From the NCBI GenBank assembly GCA_018398575.1, contig JAGTXZ010000006.1, positions 1,116,001 through 1,180,000 of the forward strand: a stretch of DNA of 64,000 nucleotides, read 5' to 3'. Below the pieces are notes generated by a model. The model saw only the letters and a list, made by a program, of their open reading frames with translations. It was not told the DNA's origin and did no database searches. The position numbers and the translations under genes are program-made. The DNA is from Ampelomyces quisqualis. Taxonomy: Eukaryota; Ascomycota; Dothideomycetes; Pleosporales; Phaeosphaeriaceae. This document shows, piece by piece, positions 22,787 to 32,602 of this stretch (within the stretch, counting starts at the first letter, position 1; the number at the start of each line of letters is the position of its first letter).

Positions 22787-23390
22787 CTTGGTGGAGCTTT
22801 GAAGAAAGAAGTTGCAATTTGCTGAGAGTTACTGTCAGCGAATGGCCACATTTCTCGTGAGCGTATGTTCTCGCAGCAGCTTATACTGTACTCACAAAAA
22901 AATGATATCTCTAATGCAAGCTTCTCTTGCGCCTTAGCAGTAGCGGATCTGAGTTGGTGAATTTTCACCACAACTAGATGACTTCTTGCGTCTACTCTTC
23001 TCCTTGTTCGTCGTAACGATAACTCGATGTAAAGTTCAAATGTGACCTCAACACCGATGCGCAACAAATAGCTCAAATAAATCGGACCCCTACGCTGGGG
23101 CTATAACGAGGAGTTTCGAACGTCTCAGAGAACATGTTTGAGGTCATCGCGAAGCCAGATGGGCTTTGTGCCGCGAGTCTTGTCATGGTTGGTGGTTGGA
23201 GAGGAAGGGGATAGGAGTCAGCGTGGTTCTGTCGACAAATAAGTCAACATTTGCCAAGCCGCGACCCCAGATTCGATAGCGGGCGCGACCAATCGGCGGC
23301 CCATGCTTGTCCAGACGTTCGAGGTATATGCGGATACCAGCAACTGCATTCCCTCATATCTTAGACGACTGCGTTACCTGCACCAGTACA
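22787..23390. other. Intergenic between divergent F-box and DUF7730-like genes
   Basis: No gene recognised; shared upstream region of two divergent genes. Confidence 0.4.
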
Positions 23391-24200
23391 ATGGCATTTC
23401 CCAATCAAGATGAGCCAAGCACTGCTTCGCCATTCCTCCGCCTTCCTCTAGAAATCAGGAGACTCATCTACACCCTACTCCTCCCACGCACCTCCACCGG
23501 CCCATCTATCCAACCACATGAAAAGCCCCACCGTTTTCTGACATGCGTGCGCCGCGATGGCAAAGAATCTTGGTGTCTGCTCGACCAACAACAATCGCAT
23601 TCCCAGCCTCCTCACTGGCACCGCGGGAACACTGCTCTCCTCGCCATCAACCACCAGATCCACAACGAGACAGCCAGCATGTTATATGGCGAGAACACAT
23701 TTGTGCTAGAGATTGGGTTCGACAAGATCGATTTCAAATACCGCTGGCGCATGGCAAACGGTTTGACGCCGCATCGAGACATTCCGTGGTTTGACAACTT
23801 TAGCCAGAAGAATCTACTGAGGGTGCGGAGATATCTTGTGACTGTTGAGTCGGGGGATGAATATACGGGGATGATCAAGTACAATTGTGGGGGCAGAGGA
23901 CTGCCTGCGGGCATACGTGCGAATGTGAACAAGCTGGCGGGACTGATGGCTTATGTGCGGCCTAATCTACATCATTTGCAGATACATCTGATGGATGGTG
24001 CGATTAGCAGGGCGATGTTTCCTAGTGGAAGAGTGCATAGGGTACAGGATGAGGCGAACTATGCGCAGACGCAGACGGTGCTGGATCCGTTTAGGCGGTT
24101 GATTGATGTGAGTAAAGTAGAAGTCAGCGGGGTAAGTGAGGAATATGCAGAGGATCTAACGAGGAGTATGACTGCGTCACGCGGAGCCTTTCTGGAATGA
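23391..24200 (+). CDS. DUF7730/F-box-like fungal protein
   Basis: Single-exon protein of 269 residues. The start is taken at the ATG of MAFPNQDEP because the leader before it (in frame from 23307) is not protein-like. Near the N-terminus is FLRLPLEIRRLIYTLLLP, the F-box-like opening that marks a large family of ascomycete proteins, followed by a typical INHQIHNETASMLYGENTF segment. These proteins are numerous and rapidly evolving in filamentous fungi; their function is mostly unknown. Confidence concerns the family; no role is suggested. Confidence 0.72.
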   Translation: MAFPNQDEPSTASPFLRLPLEIRRLIYTLLLPRTSTGPSIQPHEKPHRFLTCVRRDGKESWCLLDQQQSHSQPPHWHRGNTALLAINHQIHNETASMLYGENTFVLEIGFDKIDFKYRWRMANGLTPHRDIPWFDNFSQKNLLRVRRYLVTVESGDEYTGMIKYNCGGRGLPAGIRANVNKLAGLMAYVRPNLHHLQIHLMDGAISRAMFPSGRVHRVQDEANYAQTQTVLDPFRRLIDVSKVEVSGVSEEYAEDLTRSMTASRGAFLE

Positions 24201-24569
24201 TTTTCCGATACATACTGAGATGTACTTGGCTGTCATCTTTATTACGTCCCGACTTCGTGTTGACAGGACATCATCGTCAAGAAAGTCTGTGAAATTGAAA
24301 GGACCACTCAAAGACCTCATCTGTTACCGTGCTTCAAGTCGCCGCATCCATGCTAAACAATAACAAAAAGGCCAACGGCGCCATGAAACCGTGAGACTTC
24401 GAACGAATCGCCTTTCGTATAAACAATCTACTTGCGTGGCTGAGACACAAGGAGCAAGACTTCAAGGTGTCAAAGATCCGACTCAGTACTCGTTTCCATT
24501 ATTCTGTACACTTGTTAGAAAGCATTTTATCACCACGTCACATTCGAAACTAACCAATGCAACCTTAAC
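24201..24569. other. Intergenic, nothing recognised
   Basis: No supported gene, RNA or repeat. Confidence 0.4.
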
Positions 24570-24830
24570 AACACTCTCAGGTCGACCAATCAGAAATGTG
24601 AGATCAAGATCTGGTTGCTCGATGCGAAAGATGACATGCCGGAAGCCAGCAGTTTCCAGAATCTAAAAGCAGGCGTGATTGATTCCAACATATTCAGCAT
24701 CCTTCCCACCGTATCTTTTTTGCTCCGACAATACCTCTAGTCCATCCGCAGCTGAATCCTGGAATGCAGGTACCAGCATCGTAATCATTGTGCCTCAGAA
24801 AGATCACTTGTGTCAAATGGAAAGTCCTTG
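24570..24830 (-). pseudogene. Second remnant of the F-box-like family (C-terminal piece)
   Basis: On the minus strand this reads ILETAGFRHVIFRIEQPDLDL, closely parallel to LQLRDAGFEHVTFRTQYPDLDL in the neighbouring relic at about 25000-25095. It also has a premature stop (TAG just upstream of the matching block) and no start. I interpret it as a truncated paralogous copy or a duplicated tail. Short, so confidence is moderate. Confidence 0.45.
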
Positions 24831-24959
24831 CCGTTTTCGACGCTGTCTATGCGCCCCATAGGAGAAGAGTTGCCGGAATGCCCATTCCACATTTCGTCGT
24901 GCTGCATGCTGGATGAATATTTCCCTGGGAGATGTCAGCAAACAGTTCTGGTCAAGAGA

Positions 24960-25717
24960 GGGGGGGAGGTGGCACAAACAAAGCTTTTTTTGACATCGTA
25001 TTCAGAGTGGCGTACCAAATGCGATAGATCCAGATCGGGATACTGCGTGCGGAAAGTGACATGCTCAAAGCCAGCGTCGCGTAATTGAAGGTACGGTAAG
25101 CAGGCGAGATCAAGTCCATGGTTCTCACAACCTCGCTGATTCCAGTTGTTATGTCAGACCGACTGCTCAAATCAGCCTTCATGTAAGCAGGCAGTACGAT
25201 TTCCGTATCAGTCCTGCAGATGTACATGAGATTTTGCAATATGTCGTCGATCTTGTTTCCGCCAGCACATGTATGGTCTCTTGAGTCGGGAATACGGAGC
25301 TCAATGCGCGCCGCTGTACCAAAGCACTTGGAGTGTAGACTTGGCTGAATGGGCTCCTGGTGAGGAGATAGGGAAGAAATTCCCAAGCTCGGTCCGAAAA
25401 TTGAAAGATGCGAATACTGTACCACCGCTCGACAAGTTCATGTTCAACAGGTGTCGTTCCTTTGTGCTCTGCTTGTAAACTCGTGCGTTCATGAAGCTAT
25501 CTATAAATCCGGTAGAACGTAGCACACTATGAACCTCGCGATGCATAGACTAGATAACCGACTCAACGTCCTTGGGAGCGCCAATGATTTCGTCGTACAC
25601 CATGTCTCGAAGCTCTCTGGGAAACCGTGCGTGCCGATTCATGCTTAGTTCCAGGCAAGCTCGCCTCCCGATGTCGCATAGCTTGCGGTCTGCATGCTGT
25701 ACTTTCTGTCCTGCCAT
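24960..25717 (-). pseudogene. Decayed F-box-like (DUF7730-type) gene
   Basis: From an ATG at 25717 the minus strand reads a basic leader and then HARFPRELRDMVYDEIIG, the F-box-like opening of this fungal family. The frame is broken by a TAG at 25552-25550 and continues sensibly beyond it (SMHREVHSVLRSTGF...). A frameshift near 25318-25335 moves the protein-like frame (CFGTAARIELRIPDSRDHTC...), and a second shift near 25110-25130 is needed to reach LQLRDAGFEHVTFRTQYPDLDL. Intron explanations fail because the coding sense is continuous across the breaks. This looks like a dead member of the same broad family as the intact gene at 23.4 kb. Confidence 0.6.
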
Positions 25718-26360
25718 ACAGAGCTTTGATCTGCGCTTCTATGGCTCGTCGCCTATAACCACTCAGTCATACGATAGTAGGACATGGTCGAATGACAAGC
25801 TTACTTTGTGGGTTCAATTCGTTTCTCTTGTTCGGCGCTGCGTCTTGTTAGCACTCGACGTGGACCTCTTTTTAGTTGTGGCTAGACATGCGCCAGTTTC
25901 CGCGATGCGTACGTTTCGGCTTCATTATCCGTGAGTGACGTCGAAGTCGTGGGTGTCGACATCTTTGGTCTTGCGGAAGTCTTGTGTCTGCTTGCGGTGT
26001 CTGGGAGCTGAGTCCACTGGGAGCCTACCTATAAGGCAACCAAAAAGCTTGGGCGCTTGTTACAGATTGTTGCAATCTGTGACGTCTTGAAGAGATTGTT
26101 GGCGATTGAAAGAGCTGAGCTCTGAATGACAGCAGCACCACAATTTTGAAGGCCCTCCGCTAGTGAGACTCTCGCGCCGTAGTATGACGCGTGAACAAGT
26201 GAGCACGATTCGGCACACCCAGCACCACCCATAGACCTCCCGCAGAACATGAATATTCCATTGCCTAATATTTGTGAATGCTAGGGTATCTGCTATGCTC
26301 AAGTCTTTTAACATCATGCATATTGCCTGTTTTCCGGCCTCAAAAAACACTTTCTCGTCA
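25718..26360. other. Intergenic, nothing recognised
   Basis: Lies downstream of the ankyrin-CorA gene. Open frames up to 120 codons occur on both strands but show no family resemblance. Confidence 0.4.
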
Positions 26361-29300
26361 TCACGTTCCACGCTCCATGTCTCCGCTTCCCCTCATCCTA
26401 AACCCGGTACTTATCCTCTCGACAGGACTATGTATCTCGGCGCTCAACCGCCCACTAACCTTCGTCATGGCATTCGTTACACGTAGATCGCCCTTGCCGA
26501 CACTCCTTAACGTACTTCGACTAGCGACTGGACTGACTGTCGTTCCAGCTCCGCCAAAACCTCTGTGTAAATAGCTCTCGACACTGGGCCTCCCATCGCG
26601 GCGGACAGTACTTCGACCAGCAGATAGTGCTTGTTCGAGCGCGCGCATGTCGACTGCGTATTCAATATTCATCTTCTCATCTCCGATGGTGGGCTTGTTG
26701 ATACCCTCATGTCGTGGCTGTGAGCGGTTGCGGAAGCGCCGACGGACTTCGCGGAAGAAATCCCCTATTGCGTCGAAGGATAGGGCGATGGCGATGAAAG
26801 GGATCGAAATTGCAAGACCAATCCCGAACATGAATTTCATCACGTAGGCCATCGGGAGAGACGGTTCGTCGCCATTGGGCTTGTGTGGGAATTCTTCAAT
26901 GTTGATGGTGAATAGCGCCGCAATGAAAGACAGGGGCAGAAAAATGATCGTGACGATGGTGAAAACCATAATTGTCTGACTTTGTCGTGCAGTGCCGGCG
27001 GCTTGGTCGCGAGCAAATCGGGCTTCGAAGGCGTTGGCGTGTTTTTGTTTGAGATCCAACAGGTCTGTAATGCTCTTATAAATGCGCTCAGCTTGTATGT
27101 CCATGCGATCCAAATCTCGAATGTGTGTATCGATCGTTTTCAACATGTCTCTGAATCTTTTTCTGACATCAGTCTGGCTTTTGCCTTCTTCGTAATATAT
27201 GTCCGTGATGGAAGCCTCGAGATCAGGTAGAACATTGCGCTGGTCCTCGAGAACTTTTCCGATCATGTTCAATTCGTCTCTTATATCCTTAATCTCAGCG
27301 AGAAGATCTGTCTCTGCGCCAATGTCGAGCAGGTTGTCGACGAACAATGGAGCATGCGCATGCGATGAATCGTCATTGTAGTGAAACTTCTCCTCCTTGA
27401 TAGGAGGGTCGATCAAAGCGTGAGTGTGCGTATGATGTGGCATGTGGCGACGGTTCTGTTGTTCACGCTGCCGTTCCTCTGCTTCCAGATGGCGAGAGAA
27501 CCGGTTTGGTCTGCGGTGATGCTGCAGCCACGCTGAGGCTTGCGCAGACGCAGTATTGAACTCCTTGAACAAAATTGTCTCTCGTTCCGTGGCGTCGCCG
27601 ATGCTAGACTCGAACATGTCTAGAAACTGGTATTCTTCATCGCCCACACGATGTCTGTCGAAGACACCGCTGCATCGTCCTGCTATCATCATGGCAAGTT
27701 CGTATACATTCCGCACGGGGTCTCTAGTCTTACTATTGATGTCCTCGATGATACCATCGAGAACATTCAGTATATCATTGCGAGGCTGCTCCCATCGCTG
27801 AGGAAACGAGGTCACTATCAAGTCTTTGCCCAGCGTCCACATCCACAACTGATCGACCATGAAGATTTTTGGGTCCACTTCTTGATCTTCTGCACGATTT
27901 CGTTGGTATCGATAAACCACCTGATCGCAATCGCGAGACTGTGTATCAATGTTGTGGTAGAAAAATTGGTCCAATGTTCGACGGACGTGCAGCGAGACTT
28001 GCGAACCGGTCAAATGAGCCCTTATAAGCATCTCATCATAAGTAGATGCATTGCCGATAACGGGTTTCAAGATTCGGCCCTCGTGCTTGTCACGGTCCTT
28101 GATCAATTCTGCTCGTGCAATCGCCGCCTGCATTTTCTGCCGCCTGCCGTTCGTCTCAAAGTGCAAGTAGGGCATAAACGCAATAATGTTGCCCTTGGCT
28201 ATGGATGTGGCGTCTTTCTTCCCGGTTGTGCTTGGTGATCGTATATGCCCGCTGTTGGAGAGTGAGGAGCTCATCGTGGGCCGCCTTGGATGGTGATCGC
28301 GGTGTCGTGTTGGTGTCTCGTTTCCGCCTGCCCGTTTTCCCGCCTGCCTTGAGCCGCTCCACTTGTGCAGCTTCTTAGTTTTGTCCTTCGTCTTACCTTT
28401 GGCATCCTTGCTCGTCGCGTTCCCGGGGCTACCGGTGGTCCAGTCTGTCTGATCTGTGCTTATCGTCCCGGTGCGTACAGGTGTCTTGGGAAAGGGTGCT
28501 GGTTGTGCAGGCTCTTCGGCACCAGCTATGGTTTCAAGACTCAGACCAAGCCCGCTGGTTACACGTATCTTTGGTGGTCCTTGCTCGCCACTGTCCGAGT
28601 GATCTGTATCAACCTGATACTTCGGGGCACGCGGCGTACCCTGGCACATCGGTCTCATGAAATGTGAATGTATCTGCTGTCCACGATGCTGATGGCTGAA
28701 TGAGCGCTCGAGCGCCTTGAAGCCTTCCACGTCACTTGCACCCTCTTCGATAAAAACCTTGGTCAATAGTGCTTCGACCCACGCTATGTTGTTCGCTGGC
28801 AGGTGGATCCACCTAAAGCTCGTAGCTTTCGAATCGCTGGGTAATATGGTGGTGGCCGGTTTTCTGCTATTTATCGTGTCACGACCATAAAGCAGTTCGT
28901 ATACTGATTTTTTGGACACTTTATTGTTGTTGTGAAAGTTTCCAAAGTCAACGATGGTCGCGTGAAATCCGTTTGTGGCCCCCAGCGCGTCCTTGCTTAG
29001 AGCATCCACTTGGTTCGATGGCGCCAGCCTGTTGACAATATCTTTTCTTGCTGGCTTCTTACTCTGAGCAGCACGCAAGAATGGAGTACTACCGAAGGTA
29101 TCTCGCGCTGCGCGTTTGATCTCGGGCCTCTCGAGTAGGCAATTGACTACGTCAAGATGCCCTGCCTGGGCTGCCACATGCAAGGGGGCCATTCCGTTTA
29201 GTAACTTGGCATTGACATCTGCTCCAGCTGTGAGTAATATTCGAACAACTTTTGCGGAACCGTGCTCGCACGCGTTGTGTAACGGCGTCCAGCTGCCGTC

Positions 29301-30083
29301 GCTTCTTGCCATCACATTGGCGCCGTGGAAAAGAAGCAACTCAATGATGTCGTCTCGCCCATGAGCAATTGCAAGATGCAGGGACGTCTTTTGCCGAACC
29401 TCGACCGCATTCACATTCGCTTTTGGCAATCTCTGCCGCCGCAATAGCATCTCGCACAGCTCTTTCTTGCCCGTACTTGCGGCCCAGTGTAGCGGACTTC
29501 TCTTGCTCTCGTCCTGGCCCTCGGGCCCATCTATTGCAATGTCCCGTCGCAACAGCTCGATAATAACGTCGCGACCCCAATTGCAATGCTTGTCCGCTGC
29601 CAAATTATGAAGCACGTTCCTGCCAGTATTGTCCTTCTGGTTCACATCTGCGCCGCACCGCAAGAGCTCGACCATGATGTGGAAGTGATTCTTCCAAGCT
29701 GCCGTCATGAGCGCCGTGCGCCCCTGCTTGTCTTGTGCATTTGCGTTTCCACTAAACTTTAGGAGCAATTGCACGATGCCAACATGGTTCCTCTCGATCG
29801 CCTTGAACAAGGGCGAGACTCTGCCGCCAGGTGCGCCATCTGGCTTGGCGCCGCTCTTGAGGAGGTATTCTGCTATGTCGACGTTGCCTTTTTCGGCTGC
29901 GCGCATCAAGCCGATGCGCAAGAGGTGGTCGCTCGGTTGCGACTTTGATTTCGCGTGCTCGATGATCGCGACAACAGAGTGATGCTTCTTGTCTTCGATC
30001 GCTTTGAGGAGGCGTGGTTCTACACGAGTGTTGTGGGCGGAGTCGCCGCCGTCGCTAGAGCGAGAGGGCGATCGAGGAGCCAT
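26361..30083 (-). CDS. Ankyrin-repeat protein with C-terminal CorA-like membrane domain
   Basis: Single-exon gene of 1240 residues. The N-terminal ~350 residues are ankyrin repeats (repeated patterns such as TALMTAAWKNHFHIMVELLRCGADVN and TPLHNACEHGSAKVVRILLTAGADVN). A long disordered, basic stretch follows (about 540-640), then a CorA-type helical domain with coiled-coil character (about 870-1010) and two membrane helices near 1020-1080: TIVTIIFLPLSFIAALFT and YVMKFMFGIGLAISIPFIAI. Such ankyrin-CorA fusions are common in filamentous fungi. The GMN motif that defines Mg2+-selective CorA channels is absent; the equivalent place reads TIN. Transport activity is therefore doubtful. Divergent from the gene at 30.7 kb, 605 bp apart. 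Confidence 0.88.
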   Translation of the reverse strand: MAPRSPSRSSDGGDSAHNTRVEPRLLKAIEDKKHHSVVAIIEHAKSKSQPSDHLLRIGLMRAAEKGNVDIAEYLLKSGAKPDGAPGGRVSPLFKAIERNHVGIVQLLLKFSGNANAQDKQGRTALMTAAWKNHFHIMVELLRCGADVNQKDNTGRNVLHNLAADKHCNWGRDVIIELLRRDIAIDGPEGQDESKRSPLHWAASTGKKELCEMLLRRQRLPKANVNAVEVRQKTSLHLAIAHGRDDIIELLLFHGANVMARSDGSWTPLHNACEHGSAKVVRILLTAGADVNAKLLNGMAPLHVAAQAGHLDVVNCLLERPEIKRAARDTFGSTPFLRAAQSKKPARKDIVNRLAPSNQVDALSKDALGATNGFHATIVDFGNFHNNNKVSKKSVYELLYGRDTINSRKPATTILPSDSKATSFRWIHLPANNIAWVEALLTKVFIEEGASDVEGFKALERSFSHQHRGQQIHSHFMRPMCQGTPRAPKYQVDTDHSDSGEQGPPKIRVTSGLGLSLETIAGAEEPAQPAPFPKTPVRTGTISTDQTDWTTGSPGNATSKDAKGKTKDKTKKLHKWSGSRQAGKRAGGNETPTRHRDHHPRRPTMSSSLSNSGHIRSPSTTGKKDATSIAKGNIIAFMPYLHFETNGRRQKMQAAIARAELIKDRDKHEGRILKPVIGNASTYDEMLIRAHLTGSQVSLHVRRTLDQFFYHNIDTQSRDCDQVVYRYQRNRAEDQEVDPKIFMVDQLWMWTLGKDLIVTSFPQRWEQPRNDILNVLDGIIEDINSKTRDPVRNVYELAMMIAGRCSGVFDRHRVGDEEYQFLDMFESSIGDATERETILFKEFNTASAQASAWLQHHRRPNRFSRHLEAEERQREQQNRRHMPHHTHTHALIDPPIKEEKFHYNDDSSHAHAPLFVDNLLDIGAETDLLAEIKDIRDELNMIGKVLEDQRNVLPDLEASITDIYYEEGKSQTDVRKRFRDMLKTIDTHIRDLDRMDIQAERIYKSITDLLDLKQKHANAFEARFARDQAAGTARQSQTIMVFTIVTIIFLPLSFIAALFTINIEEFPHKPNGDEPSLPMAYVMKFMFGIGLAISIPFIAIALSFDAIGDFFREVRRRFRNRSQPRHEGINKPTIGDEKMNIEYAVDMRALEQALSAGRSTVRRDGRPSVESYLHRGFGGAGTTVSPVASRSTLRSVGKGDLRVTNAMTKVSGRLSAEIHSPVERISTGFRMRGSGDMERGT

Positions 30084-30688
30084 GTTTGCCGTACTTTGTG
30101 TGCTCCGGCTTGGAGGCCTTCACGTGGAGACTGGAGACACTCAAGGATGCGGTGGCGTTCGAGGTGAAATCGGATGGCAGCACATCTCATACACGATGGG
30201 GCGTATTGTTTGGAAATGGTGCATCCATATTGCGCATTCGCCTTCGCCTCTTCAGAGATTTCCCGAAACCTGGTTGTGCACATGCCCTCGTCGTACAGCC
30301 ACCAAATACCTACCTGGGGGGCCAAGACCGACGTGCATCATGCATCGTCACGTGGGCGGCGCCGCGATCTGCATATCTTAGCGCGAAGCCGCATGGAATT
30401 GTGATTGTGACTGTTGCATGTTCAGAAATGTGCATAATCGCAAGTCGGTGATCATCGCCTTTCGTGTGTTGAGTGAAAGTGCCGGTCCGAAAGAAGCGTC
30501 GAGGCGATCCGGAGTTCAGCGGGGAGACATCGCCAACACATCGCGCTGCGTAGTTAGTGGGGCTGACGTAACGAACCACCGCTCTTCGCCGCGATCCCGC
30601 ATGTATCGAAACTTGGATGCGAGGCTGACGTCTACCGTCTGGCGCAATTATTTGATGTCGCCAATGATATTCATAACCACTAACAGCC
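30084..30688. other. Shared upstream region of two divergent genes
   Basis: 605 bp between the ankyrin-CorA start and the aspartic-protease-like start. No third gene is recognised. Confidence 0.45.
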
Positions 30689-31963
30689 ATGGGATCCGAG
30701 GTATATAAAGCCAATTCGCCGCCGCCGCCAGCTCCAGCCTCGTCATCGACAGCTTCAAGCAGTTCAACAACCTCCCGTCGCATGTGGAAGAGTTCAACAC
30801 TCTTTCACCGGATTGCAATCTTGATCGCTAGCCTTGGCTTCTATGTCATTTTAAGAAGATTTGGCAACATGCCGTCATCGGATACCGATGTGTCGCAGCA
30901 CAGCAGATCCATATTCATACCCTTTGTATTCAAGTTCAGCCCGAAACATGTACCACAAGTCATGTGCACGATCGAGGGTGTCGATATCGAGATGCCCGTA
31001 GACACAGGCTCAACTGGACTTTTGGTCGGCGCGCCAATATTACCCAACATCGACTCCCAGATCGGCCATCCAGCCCATCATTTCTTCACCAGTAGCAAAA
31101 TCCTCTACGTCGGTAGACTGGTCAAGTTAGCCATACGTTTTGGTGGCGAGGCTGGCTCCTACGCTCAAACCAGAGTGCCCATCTTGATTGTGGACAAGAG
31201 TTGGGGATGCCCTTGGTACCAGCCCGGCAACGACACGTTTGTCTGTCCAGCAGGTCCCAATGGCGAGGCGGCCGTGGAGAGAGACACATCGAACATCACG
31301 TATATGGGAGTCGGGTTTGGCAGAAACTGTCCAAAGGATGGCATGCCTATTGCAGCACCTCAAAATAATCCGTTCCTAAACCTGGATTCCATTGACGGCT
31401 TTCCGGTCTCGTGGAAGACCATGCGAGCTGGCTACATTCTTACCACCAAGGGTATCCATTTGGGACTGACATCCCAAAATACGCGAGGATTTGCTTTCGA
31501 AGATCTTCAGCCGGGGCTGACGCACGACACAGATGCTCGAGACTGGGCCATGGCGCGGATGTGCTTCAGTGTGAATGGCGAGGGCAGAAATTGCGGTACA
31601 TTGCTAGTGGATACTGGCATTGCCCAAATGTATATTAGACCCAACGAGGGGGTGTCGATACCAAGCGTGACCATTCGCAACCCCAACAAGCATGGTTTTG
31701 CAAAAATGGTGAGGCGCGTCAAGCGTGGGACCAGCATCACCGTGGCGTTTCCTTCTTTCCACGAGCGAGTAGCTTCGTACACATTCGTTGTTGGCGAGGG
31801 GTCGGCCATCGAACCCGATTTTGTCGTACCGGCAAGAGCAAAGTCGACGTCCTTCATCAACACAGGGCGAAACTTTCTCTACGGCTATTCCGTAGCCTTT
31901 GACGCGGTGGGAGGGCGCTTTGGCTTCCGACCAGCACATCCTGGTTGTTCTTGTGTACTGTAG
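30689..31963 (+). CDS. Membrane-anchored aspartic-protease-like protein
   Basis: Single exon, 424 residues. A Pro/Ser/Thr-rich cytosolic tail (1-38) precedes one hydrophobic helix (IAILIASLGFYVIL, ~42-55), suggesting a type II membrane protein whose main part faces the ER lumen or outside. Two motifs resemble the catalytic loops of aspartic proteases: PVDTGSTGLLVG with Asp105 and GTLLVDTGIAQMYI with Asp308, about 200 residues apart, as expected for a two-lobed pepsin fold. The rest does not look like a standard pepsin (no clear Tyr flap). Cysteines near the C-terminus (GCSCVL) could form a disulphide or lipid site. I do not recognise a named family; proteolytic activity is inference. Confidence 0.72.
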   Translation: MGSEVYKANSPPPPAPASSSTASSSSTTSRRMWKSSTLFHRIAILIASLGFYVILRRFGNMPSSDTDVSQHSRSIFIPFVFKFSPKHVPQVMCTIEGVDIEMPVDTGSTGLLVGAPILPNIDSQIGHPAHHFFTSSKILYVGRLVKLAIRFGGEAGSYAQTRVPILIVDKSWGCPWYQPGNDTFVCPAGPNGEAAVERDTSNITYMGVGFGRNCPKDGMPIAAPQNNPFLNLDSIDGFPVSWKTMRAGYILTTKGIHLGLTSQNTRGFAFEDLQPGLTHDTDARDWAMARMCFSVNGEGRNCGTLLVDTGIAQMYIRPNEGVSIPSVTIRNPNKHGFAKMVRRVKRGTSITVAFPSFHERVASYTFVVGEGSAIEPDFVVPARAKSTSFINTGRNFLYGYSVAFDAVGGRFGFRPAHPGCSCVL

Positions 31964-31987
31964 CATCCGCGGACAGGGCGTATATGA

Positions 31988-32602
31988 TCATTTGACCGTC
32001 ATGCTGCGCATCGGACCCTTGTACCCTTCTCTTAACTCTTTGTACTCTTCAATTGCCCGGACTACCACGCCGTGTGCCTGTGGCCCATCCATGTCTGTGC
32101 CTACTACAACAATCGCGCCGACAACGCCTTCAACGCCTTTGACAAAGACAGGATAGCCGCCACCCTCTATGGTGTATTTGCTCCACTCGTCGCCGCTCAT
32201 TGCATGGTATTCGGCGAATCGTTTGTAGTCGCCGTCGAACTGACAGCTGATGTGCCATGTCGAGTGTCCCCAGCGCAATACTGTATTCCGCTTCCTCTGG
32301 ACCCATGTTTCGGCATCGGGCATGGTTCCAGGGAGCGACGGGGAGTGGAAAAGGGTCGTTTGCGACGATAGCGATATGTGGATCAGGGCGGAGACGGAAG
32401 TGGACCGGAGCGCATTGCGCAAGATGTTTCCAATGATCCACGCATGTTCACACGTGAAATGCGCAAATGTAAACGACTTCTCCTCCTGCGCAAGATCGCC
32501 GATATTTCGTGTAGGAGGAGGAGCAGTGTCGAGCATTTCAAAATTCAGTTTGGGCAAAGACGGGTGTAAGTGGGTCTTGGAGGAAGCGGGGAAGGAAGAC
32601 AT
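31988..32602 (-). CDS. UPF0303/HbpS-like (DUF336) protein
   Basis: 204 residues, single exon. It matches the UPF0303 family (yeast YBR137W) within the HbpS/GlcG-like fold: FTFAHFTCEHAWIIGNILR in the first third, PDAETWVQRKRNTVLRWGHS in the middle, and the signature YTIEGGGYPVFVKGVEGVVG followed by VVGTDMDGPQAHGVVVRAIEEY. Relatives include haem-binding or -degrading bacterial proteins; the fungal role is poorly defined and probably cytosolic. The chosen ATG (MSSFPASS) is the usual position; an open frame continues upstream to 33061 but that part is not protein-like. The 3' end faces the aspartic-protease-like gene with only 24 bp between stop codons, so their 3' UTRs must overlap. Confidence 0.85.
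   Translation of the reverse strand: MSSFPASSKTHLHPSLPKLNFEMLDTAPPPTRNIGDLAQEEKSFTFAHFTCEHAWIIGNILRNALRSTSVSALIHISLSSQTTLFHSPSLPGTMPDAETWVQRKRNTVLRWGHSTWHISCQFDGDYKRFAEYHAMSGDEWSKYTIEGGGYPVFVKGVEGVVGAIVVVGTDMDGPQAHGVVVRAIEEYKELREGYKGPMRSMTVK

Noticed and set aside
26060..26371. 103-codon minus-strand frame next to the ankyrin-CorA gene
   Set aside because: Overlaps the end of that gene in another frame and has no motif.
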